This document shows, piece after piece, positions 1 to 7,151 of a stretch of DNA of 64,000 bases. Location of the stretch: assembly GCF_000614125.1 (NCBI RefSeq), contig NZ_BAKJ01000017.1:17612-81611 (forward strand), given 5' to 3'. The notes under the pieces are model-generated. The model saw only the letters and a program-made list of their open reading frames with translations. It did not search any database and was not told the origin of the DNA. This stretch comes from Bacteroides rodentium JCM 16496. Its GTDB lineage: Bacteria > Bacteroidota > Bacteroidia > Bacteroidales > Bacteroidaceae. The first letter of the stretch is position 1. Each line of letters begins with the position of its first letter. The translations under genes and the position numbers were made by a program.

Positions 1-80
1 TCCTGAGGAGTCCAGTTTTGGGCATAGCAAGGGAAGGCTACTGCACAGAGCAACCCCCAAACAAGTATAGATATCTTCAC
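1..80 (-). CDS. Exported protein, N-terminal fragment cut by window edge
   Basis: Reading leftwards from a GTG at 80-78 gives 26 codons of an export signal: a Lys near the N-terminus, a hydrophobic stretch (SILVWGLLCAVAF) and a likely cleavage site after CYA, before QNWTPQ. The gene leaves the window, so its function cannot be told. It starts 49 bases after the stop of the lipoprotein gene at 130-687, in the same direction, and is probably the last visible member of the operon headed by the ECF sigma factor. Confidence 0.6.
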   Translation of the reverse strand, partial: MKISILVWGLLCAVAFPCYAQNWTPQ

Positions 81-129
81 CTGACAGTTTTGATTACTTA
101 ATCCCTAATCCTTAATCCCTAAAAACATT

Positions 130-687
130 TCACCACCACATATATCCGCTGCCACAAAGCGGTTCGTCATAGCAGGGGTCAATCGTCCACATGGTCCGTG
201 GATACTTACGGGTTTCCCACCAGCGTCGGTAGCGCGAGGCGGCATCCAGCACCTCTTCGTCCGAAAGGAAATAGATACCTTCATAATTCTCCGCATCCGT
301 ATGCACCATCTTGCATCCCATCGAAGCATTGTTCCCGAGGCGGATAGTCTCTACCGTCCACAAGATGCATTCGCCCAAACGCAGCTTGCCACCTGCCGAA
401 TAGGATACCGGAGCCAGGGGGAAAGAGGGAATGACCGTCAAGTCCTCGGCATACTTCAGCAATTCCTCTATATCTTCGGAAGTGAACTTGGGCATGTTAC
501 TCAATCCATCCGGACTTTGGGTAGAATATTTGCCAGCCTTCAACTGCTTGACAAACAAGTCTACATCCGGATGGTTGTAGTCCAACGTTTCTTTGCTGCA
601 AGAGCCCAAAGAGAGAACAGAAAGAGTAAAGAATACGAGCAGCATAGTCTGCCCGAATATATGTAATTTATTGTATAGAGTCTTCAT
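130..687 (-). CDS. Putative lipoprotein (DUF4943-like)
   Basis: A 185-residue protein with a lipoprotein signal: hydrophobic residues 15-28 end in LGSC, so Cys30 would be the lipidated residue. The mature part is small and acidic and ends in a Trp/Tyr/Cys-rich tail (RRWWETRKYPRTMW, then a final GYMWW). It resembles the Bacteroides family DUF4943, from memory only. It lies 19 bases downstream of the anti-sigma/barrel gene and is likely cotranscribed with it, making it a candidate target or partner of that system. Function unknown. Confidence 0.75.
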   Translation of the reverse strand: MKTLYNKLHIFGQTMLLVFFTLSVLSLGSCSKETLDYNHPDVDLFVKQLKAGKYSTQSPDGLSNMPKFTSEDIEELLKYAEDLTVIPSFPLAPVSYSAGGKLRLGECILWTVETIRLGNNASMGCKMVHTDAENYEGIYFLSDEEVLDAASRYRRWWETRKYPRTMWTIDPCYDEPLCGSGYMWW

Positions 688-706
688 ATTTGTATGGTAT
701 TTAAGA

Positions 707-1807
707 TTAATAAGTCATGCGCACGCCGCACAACAGATTCAGATTGGTGGGCCGTTCCGTACGCAAGGTTCTCGTCTGCGAGTCCGTATCGAAATGATGG
801 GACACGGACGGCTCTGCAAACAAGGCAAAACGGTCGTTCATTTTATAGCGTACCCCTACTCCGGCAGCAACCGACAACTGTACCGGCTCTGCGCCGAATC
901 CATTGTCCGGAGCACCTGCAATGCATTTTTCGGCTGTTCCACCTACCATAGCATAGAAATCCACTTTCGGCGTACTGGCCAGCATCATGTTCAGCCTTAC
1001 CGGAACTCCCAGCGTATGCAACGTATGGTCACCATCCAAGCAATTATACTGAAGACCGGCTTCCAAGGAGAAATGCTTATCTAAACGACGTTCCACACTT
1101 ACCCCGGCTGTGAACGGCATATGGAAATTCCCTTTCGGGAGGGAAGTGCCGATGCCTGCTTTCAATGCCCAATTACGGGGCTTGGACGGCGATACAGCCA
1201 CAGACTTTGCCGGTTCTTCCTCAGAAGATGACGGCACTCTGTCTATATCAGCATCCTTATGGCCGGAATTTGAATGGTAGTTACCGTTTCCGGCCGGAGT
1301 TCCGTTACTGTAATAACCGTTTCCCGGCTGCGGCTGGTTTCCGTACACCCGTTGGGTAATCCGGATGGAAACATGGACGGACACGGATTCATCCTCATCG
1401 GCCTGCGCCGTCAATCCTGCCGGAATGCCGTTGGCGGGATGCTGTGTACCGGGTTTTTGTGCCACGGGGTTGGCCTGATGGATAGAGGGAAAACTTTCCT
1501 GCACCACATCCCCGTTCAAGTTGCCTTCCGGTGTCATGACTGCCACTTGTGTAAAGGCCTCCTTGATTTCCTCTTTCGGAGAGAAATACCAGAAAGCGGC
1601 AGAAGCAGCTCCCAGTACAAATACAACAGAGGCGGCTGCGGCTACGCGGTGAAACCTCGGAGAAAGAAGAAGCTGCCTCCTGCCTTTTACGGCAACCGGT
1701 GACGGCAAGTCACGTTGCAACCCTTCCCAGAAGTCCTCCCGCACTGTCATCTCTGCGCCGGCAAGACGACTGCGGAACAAACCGGTTATTTCATCATTTT
1801 CTCTCAT
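707..1807 (-). CDS. Anti-sigma/outer-membrane beta-barrel fusion (Dma-like)
   Basis: A 366-residue protein with three parts. Residues 1-50 are charged and cytoplasmic, as expected for an anti-sigma domain. Residues about 55-75 form one inner-membrane helix (AAAASVVFVLGAASAAFW). After a long Pro/Asn/Gly-rich linker (about 80-215) come alternating strands from NWALKAGIGTSL to a terminal aromatic residue (VRMTY), typical of an outer-membrane barrel. This matches the dual membrane-spanning anti-sigma factors (Dma) described in Bacteroides thetaiotaomicron, which link an outer-membrane barrel to a cytoplasmic sigma factor. Its start overlaps the ECF sigma gene by 14 bases, implying translational coupling. 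Assignment is by architecture; no alignment was possible. Confidence 0.8.
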   Translation of the reverse strand: MRENDEITGLFRSRLAGAEMTVREDFWEGLQRDLPSPVAVKGRRQLLLSPRFHRVAAAASVVFVLGAASAAFWYFSPKEEIKEAFTQVAVMTPEGNLNGDVVQESFPSIHQANPVAQKPGTQHPANGIPAGLTAQADEDESVSVHVSIRITQRVYGNQPQPGNGYYSNGTPAGNGNYHSNSGHKDADIDRVPSSSEEEPAKSVAVSPSKPRNWALKAGIGTSLPKGNFHMPFTAGVSVERRLDKHFSLEAGLQYNCLDGDHTLHTLGVPVRLNMMLASTPKVDFYAMVGGTAEKCIAGAPDNGFGAEPVQLSVAAGVGVRYKMNDRFALFAEPSVSHHFDTDSQTRTLRTERPTNLNLLCGVRMTY

Positions 1808-2402
1808 ATTCAGTATATTCTTTAATTCTTTTTATCAACAAACACTTGGCACGATGCAACTGCGAGGTAGACGAATGCTCTTTGATGTGGAGGATTTCGG
1901 CTATTTCCTTGTGCGATTTCTCCTCAAAGACGTATAAGTTGAATACAGTACGGCATCCATCGGGAAGTTCCGCCACGAACGCCATCAGCATTTCTTCGGA
2001 AATGCGGCCTCCGGTTTCGGCAATGCCCGCTTCATCCGGAATGTCGGGCAATTGTTCCTCATTCACCACCAGTTGGCTGAAGCGTTGCTGCCTCCGCAGG
2101 TAGTCTATCGCCTGCGTCACCATTACCCTTGTCACCCAGGTACTCAATGCACATTCGCCACGGAAGGTGAAGTGGGTGAAAATTTTGATGAAGCCATCGT
2201 GCAATACGTCATGGGCCGCATCGACATCGCCCGTATAGCGGTAACATACCGCCAGCATCTGCTTGGAGTAGAGGGTGTATAATTCCTTTCGGGCGGAATC
2301 CTTTCCTGCCCGGCAGCCCTCAATCAGTTCTATCTCATTTTCCAATGTCAGTGCTCGTTTTACGGACGCCTCTTCGCGTCGTTTGTTAGTTAGACGCAGC
2401 AT
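1794..2402 (-). CDS. ECF-type RNA polymerase sigma factor
   Basis: A 202-residue sigma-70 family protein. Region 2 is seen in DVDAAHDVLHDGFIKIF and the following STWVTRVMVTQAIDYLRR. Region 4 (helix-turn-helix) is seen in LPDGCRTVFNLYVFEEKS, followed by HKEIAEILHIKEHSSTSQL. There is no region 1.1 or 3, as in ECF sigmas. It heads an operon with the membrane-spanning fusion at 707-1807, its probable anti-sigma. The N-terminal 13 residues are weakly supported; a GTG at 2363 (VKRALTLENE) is an alternative start. Confidence 0.9.
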   Translation of the reverse strand: MLRLTNKRREEASVKRALTLENEIELIEGCRAGKDSARKELYTLYSKQMLAVCYRYTGDVDAAHDVLHDGFIKIFTHFTFRGECALSTWVTRVMVTQAIDYLRRQQRFSQLVVNEEQLPDIPDEAGIAETGGRISEEMLMAFVAELPDGCRTVFNLYVFEEKSHKEIAEILHIKEHSSTSQLHRAKCLLIKRIKEYTEYERK

Positions 2403-2452
2403 TGCGGAAAATGCTGCTGAAATAATTCTAAAAAGAAGTTAAAGAGCAGAGA

Positions 2453-3157
2453 TTATTTATATTTGGCCCTCAGAACCTGTATTTGCTTGTCCAGTATCTC
2501 ATTCAAAGAAATAAATTCTCTCCAAACGAAGAAATTGGGAGTCAAATCCACAAAATTGATAAATTTATCATTTTCCAAAAGATGATAAATGCTGCCACTA
2601 TTGCCGGCCAAAACTTCTTCCCTGCTCTGCAACATATTAACAGATACAAGTACACTCTTTTTCAAACTATAATAGTCGTTGACCGATTTCTGTACGCCTC
2701 CCAGCTGATAATAAGCCTGCAATATATCCTGTAGCAAGCGCTTGTCCGGAATATACTGCATCATGGAAGAACCTTTCAGAACATCCAACGCATCGGTACG
2801 ATAAGAGAAGTCATATAAATTACCGAATAATCCCTGATACTTATCCAAAGTATCCTGGGGAATTTCTGCTACGGACATTTTATGTTCTTTCAACAGCAAA
2901 CTCATGTGCATATCCTGCTTCAACAAGTACTCTGTCTCGAGCAACTCCCCCTTGTTATACTCCAACTCATCCGCCACCAACTGCATCGTAGCACGTACCT
3001 CCTTCTGGCGGGCATTCTCAGTAATCCGGTCACTTCCCCAGAAAGTAACAATGATACCCGCAGCCACAATGCTGAACTGACGGAAATAATCACCCAGCTT
3101 CCAGCCTTTAATGGTAGTTTTTATTTTACCCAAACTGATTTTAGTTACCATAATCAT
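2453..3157 (-). CDS. Membrane-anchored protein, tandem paralog 2
   Basis: A 234-residue protein with a short basic N-terminus (KIKTTIKGWKLGDYFRQ), one membrane helix (about residues 26-42, FSIVAAGIIVTFWGSD) and a helical soluble domain starting REVRATM-like (KEVRATMQLVADELEYNK). It is a clear paralog of the upstream gene: both share KTT-KGW--GDY-RQ, then a helix, then RATM----DEL--N. The start overlaps the upstream gene's end to within one base, so translation is probably coupled. An ATG two codons in (3151) is equally possible. I do not recognise a characterised family. Confidence 0.75.
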   Translation of the reverse strand: MIMVTKISLGKIKTTIKGWKLGDYFRQFSIVAAGIIVTFWGSDRITENARQKEVRATMQLVADELEYNKGELLETEYLLKQDMHMSLLLKEHKMSVAEIPQDTLDKYQGLFGNLYDFSYRTDALDVLKGSSMMQYIPDKRLLQDILQAYYQLGGVQKSVNDYYSLKKSVLVSVNMLQSREEVLAGNSGSIYHLLENDKFINFVDLTPNFFVWREFISLNEILDKQIQVLRAKYK

Positions 3158-3158
3158 T

Positions 3159-3869
3159 TTACTTTAAATCATATCTTTCTTCAAGCATTTGTATTGCCTC
3201 GTCTATGCGTTTTCCCACACGTTCTACATAGTCTGGTGTGAAATAGTTTTTCGCTACCCTGACAAAGTTCCGTACCGACCTATCCGACAAGTAGATATCC
3301 CACGCCTCATATCCTCCACGATTTAACTGGTCCGTCTGTTCGTCAGTCAATGCCAAATGAAAAGGAAGTATAATTTCGTCCTTCATATCGTAATAGCCAT
3401 TCATAGTCGCCTTGAATCCATCCAATACTTCATAGATTCCAGTCAACTGCAACAGTAATTCTTTATCCGAAATCTTCTGCATCAACATGGAGCTTTTAAG
3501 TATATCCAACGCATTCTGACTATAATAAAAATTACGGATATGCCCCATAAGAAAGCGGAACTGTATCAATGAATCTTCCGGTATCGTCCGATACTTCAAG
3601 TCATGCTCCACCAATAAGCTGGAAAGGTGTTCATCCTCTCTGAACTCTGAAACGATACTCTCATAATTCTCCCGATTGCTTTTCAGTTCATCCCTGATTA
3701 GCGACATGGTGGCCCGAATATCTTTCCCCTCGGAGTTTTGAGTAACCAACTCACTGCCGGCAAATGTTATCACTACACCAATCACCACAATGGAAGTCTG
3801 CCGGATGTAGTCTCCCACTTGCCAACCTTTGACAGTTGTTTTTACTTTATTCCATGGTATGTTTTTCAT
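3159..3869 (-). CDS. Membrane-anchored protein, tandem paralog 1
   Basis: A 236-residue protein with the same layout as its downstream neighbour: basic start (KVKTTVKGWQVGDYIRQ), one membrane helix (TSIVVIGVVITFAGSELV), then a mostly helical domain with RATMSLIRDELKSNRENY. Pairs of such proteins with one N-terminal anchor are common in Bacteroidetes and usually annotated as hypothetical. No enzyme motif is visible. It is the first gene of a two-gene unit; no sigma-like link to the neighbouring ECF operon can be seen beyond shared orientation. Confidence 0.75.
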   Translation of the reverse strand: MKNIPWNKVKTTVKGWQVGDYIRQTSIVVIGVVITFAGSELVTQNSEGKDIRATMSLIRDELKSNRENYESIVSEFREDEHLSSLLVEHDLKYRTIPEDSLIQFRFLMGHIRNFYYSQNALDILKSSMLMQKISDKELLLQLTGIYEVLDGFKATMNGYYDMKDEIILPFHLALTDEQTDQLNRGGYEAWDIYLSDRSVRNFVRVAKNYFTPDYVERVGKRIDEAIQMLEERYDLK

Positions 3870-3932
3870 ATTTTCCGATGCTATTATCCATATCTGTTTT
3901 TCCAGGAGCCATTACTCTGCCGGTTATCAAGA

Positions 3933-3984
3933 GAAAGCCTCTCATAAATCTGCCGTAATGCAGCATTCTTTATGAGAGGCTTTC
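3933..3984. terminator. Hairpin downstream of nadC
   Basis: A 16-bp perfect inverted repeat (GAAAGCCTCTCATAAA at 3933-3948 and its complement at 3969-3984) around a 20-base loop, placed 32 bases beyond the nadC stop. The plus strand has a T-rich tail after the stem; the minus strand, which nadC uses, has a weaker one. Likely a terminator or an mRNA 3'-end stabiliser. Confidence 0.55.
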
Positions 3985-4016
3985 TTATTATTCTGCAATA
4001 ATGCTTTCCGCCTTTG

Positions 4017-4865
4017 TCAACATGCTTTAAAGCTCATGTCCAATCCTTTCACGGAGTGAGTCAAAGCTCCTACGGAAATAAAGTCTACACCGCATTCGGC
4101 ATAGTCGCGGAGCGTATCAAACGTGATGCCGCCGGAAGATTCCGTTTCATAGCGGCCGCCTACCATCTCCACAGCCTTCTTTGTCATTGCCGGGGTGAAG
4201 TTGTCGAACATGATACGGTCTACGCCGCCCAGGTCGAGCACTTGCTGCAATTCGTCGAAGTTGCGCACTTCTATTTCTATCTTGAGGTCCTTACCTTTTT
4301 CCTTGCAATATTCCTTGGCACGGTTGATGGCCTTGTCGATGCCTCCGGCAAAGTCCACATGGTTGTCTTTCAGCAAAATCATATCGAACAAGCCGATACG
4401 GTGGTTTACCCCGCCACCGATTTTCACTGCCATTTTCTCAAGGATACGCATGCCCGGAGTAGTCTTGCGGGTATCGAGTACACGGGTATTCGTACCTTTC
4501 AGTTGCTCGGCATACTTATGTGTCATGGTGGCAATGCCACTCATGCGCTGCATGATGTTCAGCATCAGACGCTCCGTTTGCAGCAGCGACTGTATCTTGC
4601 CTTCCACAATCATGGCCACGTCGCCCGGCTTTACGGCTGTACCGTCATTAATAAACACTTCCACCTTCATGGTAGGGTCGAAACGACGGAACACCTCCTT
4701 GGCTATTTCGATACCGGCCAGTATGCCCGGCTCTTTTATCAGCAGTTTGGACTTGCCCGTTGCCGTGGCAGGAATGCACGAAAGGGTTGTATGGTCTCCA
4801 TCGCCTATGTCTTCGGCGAAAGCCAGGTCTATCAGCCTGTCAATCAATTCTTCTTCCTTATTCAT
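4017..4865 (-). CDS. nadC: Nicotinate-nucleotide pyrophosphorylase (carboxylating)
   Basis: A 282-residue quinolinate phosphoribosyltransferase, the usual length. It converts quinolinate and PRPP to nicotinate mononucleotide with release of CO2, the committed step joining de novo synthesis to the NAD pathway. Family motifs visible in order: GDHTT near the start, VLDTRKTTPGMR, KIGGGVNHRIGLFDMILLKD, NH, EIEVRNFDEL, DRIMFDNF and SSGGIT. Its start overlaps the DUF4783 gene by 8 bases, so the two are translated together. nadA and nadB are not in the window. Confidence 0.96.
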   Translation of the reverse strand: MNKEEELIDRLIDLAFAEDIGDGDHTTLSCIPATATGKSKLLIKEPGILAGIEIAKEVFRRFDPTMKVEVFINDGTAVKPGDVAMIVEGKIQSLLQTERLMLNIMQRMSGIATMTHKYAEQLKGTNTRVLDTRKTTPGMRILEKMAVKIGGGVNHRIGLFDMILLKDNHVDFAGGIDKAINRAKEYCKEKGKDLKIEIEVRNFDELQQVLDLGGVDRIMFDNFTPAMTKKAVEMVGGRYETESSGGITFDTLRDYAECGVDFISVGALTHSVKGLDMSFKAC

Positions 4866-5256
4866 CTGTTTTATCTATCCTTATTTGATGTATGACATAT
4901 TTGTTCTGTACTTTTCTGAAGAAACAATTCACCCGAAAGTTTCCATTGGCGGTTGTCAAGGTACCGATGACGAAACCGGACTCATCGCGCTTCCCCTTGT
5001 GGTTCACAGTAAAACTGCCGACCTTGTGGTTGGAGAAGAAAGCAGCCATTGCGCCCTCTGCCGTCCGCTTGTCGGCATGGGTCGACTTATTCTGAATGAT
5101 TAAATCGACCTTGTCACCCAGATACTTGTTGAGCTCCTGAGAGTTTCCTTCCTTGAAGGCTCCAATCACTCCCTCGGGAACGCTCTGGGCCAGCAGCACA
5201 GACGTCCAAATGAAGAGACCGGTCAACAAAAAGATTACCCGTTTTTTCATTTTCAC
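4858..5256 (-). CDS. DUF4783 exported protein
   Basis: A 132-residue protein with an N-terminal signal peptide (KKRVIFLLTGLFIWTSVLLA, cut before QSVPEG). The mature 110 residues have the small alpha+beta NTF2-like fold expected of DUF4783, a Bacteroidetes periplasmic family (motifs FKEGNSQELNKYL, VDLIIQN and IHQIRID near the end). It is the first gene of a coupled pair with nadC, an arrangement that may be conserved, but no functional link to NAD synthesis is visible. Confidence 0.85.
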   Translation of the reverse strand: MKMKKRVIFLLTGLFIWTSVLLAQSVPEGVIGAFKEGNSQELNKYLGDKVDLIIQNKSTHADKRTAEGAMAAFFSNHKVGSFTVNHKGKRDESGFVIGTLTTANGNFRVNCFFRKVQNKYVIHQIRIDKTDE

Positions 5257-5272
5257 AAGTATTTATGATAGG

Positions 5273-5280
5273 CAAAGGTA
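5273..5280 (-). promoter_or_regulatory. -7 box for the DUF4783-nadC operon
   Basis: On the minus strand this reads TACCTTTG, matching the Bacteroidales -7 consensus TAnnTTTG, 16 bases upstream of the start at 5256. No convincing -33 TTTG is seen at normal spacing. Confidence 0.6.
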
Positions 5281-5312
5281 AGCATTTGTATCAAAATACA
5301 ATAAAAAAATGC

Positions 5313-5320
5313 TAAATTTG
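5313..5320 (+). promoter_or_regulatory. -7 box for rlmH
   Basis: TAAATTTG fits TAnnTTTG and lies 24 bases before the ATG at 5345. It sits inside the reading frame if an upstream ATG at 5309 were used, which argues that 5345 is the true start. Confidence 0.6.
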
Positions 5321-5344
5321 TGCGCTAATCAAAACAGAACCAGT

Positions 5345-5818
5345 ATGAAAACTACTCTGCTCGTCGTAGGACGAACTGTAGAACAACACTTTATAACAGC
5401 CATCAACGACTATGTGCAACGTACCAAGCGTTATCTCTCATTCGAGATGGAGGTCATCCCCGAACTGAAAAACACCAAGAGCCTCTCCATGGAAGTGCAG
5501 AAGGAAAAGGAAGGGGAACTGATACTGAAAGCCCTCCAGCCGGGAGATGTGGTCGTACTGCTGGACGAAGGTGGAAAAGAGATGCGCTCCATAGAGTTTG
5601 CAGACTATATGAAGCGCAAGATGAATACCGTGAACAAACGGCTGGTATTCGTCATCGGAGGCCCTTACGGATTCTCCCCCAAAGTGTACGAAGCGGCACA
5701 CGAGAAGATGTCCCTTTCACGCATGACCTTTTCCCACCAGATGGTGCGCCTCATCTTTGTGGAGCAACTCTACCGGGCGATGAATATACTGAACGGGGGG
5801 CCGTATCATCATGAATGA
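5345..5818 (+). CDS. rlmH: 23S rRNA (pseudouridine-1915-N3) methyltransferase
   Basis: With the start at 5345 the protein is 157 residues, the usual RlmH length. It is a small SPOUT (knotted) SAM methyltransferase acting on pseudouridine 1915 in helix 69 of 23S rRNA in the assembled ribosome. Visible motifs: LLDEGGKEMRSIEFADY, the SAM-binding FVIGGPYGFS and the C-terminal SLSRMTFSHQMVRLIFVEQL, then YRA and GGPYHHE. The upstream in-frame ATG at 5309 lies before the promoter box and would add 12 unrelated residues. Confidence 0.96.
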   Translation: MKTTLLVVGRTVEQHFITAINDYVQRTKRYLSFEMEVIPELKNTKSLSMEVQKEKEGELILKALQPGDVVVLLDEGGKEMRSIEFADYMKRKMNTVNKRLVFVIGGPYGFSPKVYEAAHEKMSLSRMTFSHQMVRLIFVEQLYRAMNILNGGPYHHE

Positions 5819-5976
5819 CGGATATAATGATTTTTCGCAATCAAGGCAAGAAAGTGGGCTAAGGGGGTTATGAGACAATCCACCGGACAACATTTTTTCA
5901 AGGTTCGAAACAAACAGACCGTACATCGCTTACAATCAACGACATATCCATAAAACAAAAGAAGAGAAAAAGCGTG

Positions 5977-6360
5977 TAGGGCTCATTTGGGGCTCAAGGC
6001 TCACTATAGGCCCCTGCCGTAGCAAAAACAGAGGGGACCAAGCATTATTTGTAAATTCATTTTATTAAGGAGACGGGGGTATAAACGAAAACGCAAAAAA
6101 GATCCGTATCTGCTGCTTTTTCTAACTTATCAGCCACAAGCATTCCTGGAATGTACAGGACTTGAACAAAAGGACATCTGACGATTAAAAATGATTACAC
6201 ACAAAAAAGGGATATAGCAGAAACAAGTAAAAACATGCTACAACACGGAACGGGCACACAAAACTTAACACACTGACAATAAACGTATTACTATTCTAAT
6301 CGGGCTTAAAACGAATCTCCAAGGCACCTATAGTGAGCCCTGAGCCCAAAATGAGCCTTT
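5977..6360. repeat. MITE-like inverted repeat, 38-bp arms
   Basis: The left arm (5977-6014) and the reverse complement of the right arm (6323-6360) agree at about 32 of 38 positions. Each arm contains GGCTCA three times, as GGGCTCA-TTT, GGGGCTCA and GGCTCACTATAGG. The 308 bases between have no open frame of note. The layout fits a non-autonomous transposable element or paired recombinase-binding arms; no flanking target duplication is evident by eye. Confidence 0.6.
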
Positions 6361-6409
6361 GAAAAAGAAAATAGAGGACAAACAACGCAAAGAACCGTTC
6401 TGTTTCCCA

Positions 6410-6560
6410 TCACCCAAGCGGCAATGTTTCGCCCGGAAAGCCATAATGCTTCGTGATAAAAGCGGCAATATCACGACCGCGCTCCCCGGAATCGAATGGC
6501 TTCGGCCATATACATGTTATTTCTCATAAATGTCGCTATAAACTCCTTGCACTTACGTTT
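6410..6560 (-). pseudogene. Decayed coding remnant, family not recognised
   Basis: On the minus strand one frame ends FDSGERGRDIAAFITKHYGF, then PGETLPLG and a stop at 6410-6412, which reads like a genuine C-terminus. An adjacent frame just upstream reads GKRKCKEFIATFMRNNMYMA. The two frames meet near 6500, as expected after a frameshift. No start codon or upstream continuation is found. I do not recognise the family. It could also be chance. Confidence 0.35.
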
Positions 6561-6783
6561 TCCCGGACGATATGAAGAACAAAAATAATGCTTTTCCAAT
6601 CAAGTTCATTCTAAAACTGAGAAAAGAATTGTCTAAGAGTCAAGAGATTGTCGAAAGAAACATTCTTAAGGATTCTTTATAAATCTCTCGGAAACAAAAG
6701 ATGGAAATACACATGAATAAAATATCGTGCCCGCAGAATATTAACTTCCTGCAAACACGATATTAATTCACTTTGATACAAAG

Positions 6784-7140
6784 CTATACGAGGCTGACCA
6801 CCTGCTGCAACAACCCCGGCAATTCTAAAGTAGCATTCTTGATGTCCGAAATCCGGTTCTTGCCTTCTGCCGTAAGAGAAAAACGCATCTGACGCTTATC
6901 TTCCTTACCTATCAGACGGGTAATGAGCTTCTTTCCCTCGACGGAGCGAATGACCTTTGAAGTGTTGGAGGCAGACAACCCCAGTGCCTCGGCTATCTCA
7001 CTGGAGGTAAGCTTAGGAGTATTGAGCAGCGTGCACAACAGCATTCCTTCGTTCAACGACAAATCGTACATCTGCGTAAACTGCACCTCGAACTCGGCTA
7101 TAGCCCGATAAATATCACGGATTTTACATAAAGTCTCCAT
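6784..7140 (-). CDS. MarR-family transcriptional regulator
   Basis: A 118-residue winged-helix protein, shorter than typical MarR proteins (about 140). Helix-turn-helix: LTSSEIAEALGLSASNTSKV; wing: LITRLIGKEDKRQMRFSLT, with the family's D-R-Q-like basic turn; the C-terminal dimerisation helix follows (LPGLLQQVVSLV). It starts 11 bases beyond the stop of the flavoprotein gene 7152-9624, in the same direction, so it is probably the last gene of that operon and may respond to a sulfur or redox signal handled by the enzyme. That ligand role is inference. Confidence 0.85.
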   Translation of the reverse strand: METLCKIRDIYRAIAEFEVQFTQMYDLSLNEGMLLCTLLNTPKLTSSEIAEALGLSASNTSKVIRSVEGKKLITRLIGKEDKRQMRFSLTAEGKNRISDIKNATLELPGLLQQVVSLV

Positions 7141-7151
7141 ATCTCGTCCTC

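Larger units (their letters stand above)
5819..6783. other. 965-base gene-free region with element remnants
   Basis: No intact gene is supported here. The region is AT-rich and holds a large inverted repeat (arms 5977-6014 and 6323-6360), a decayed coding remnant (6410-6560), and otherwise nothing recognisable. It looks like the scar of a small mobile element or of a lost accessory gene between rlmH and the marR gene. Confidence 0.6.

Noticed and set aside
4014..4895. A 293-residue plus-strand frame opposite nadC
   Set aside because: Shadow of nadC; His/Leu-rich and without family motifs.
5309..5344. Upstream ATG for rlmH
   Set aside because: The -7 box at 5313-5320 would lie inside the coding region and the 12 added residues are not RlmH-like.
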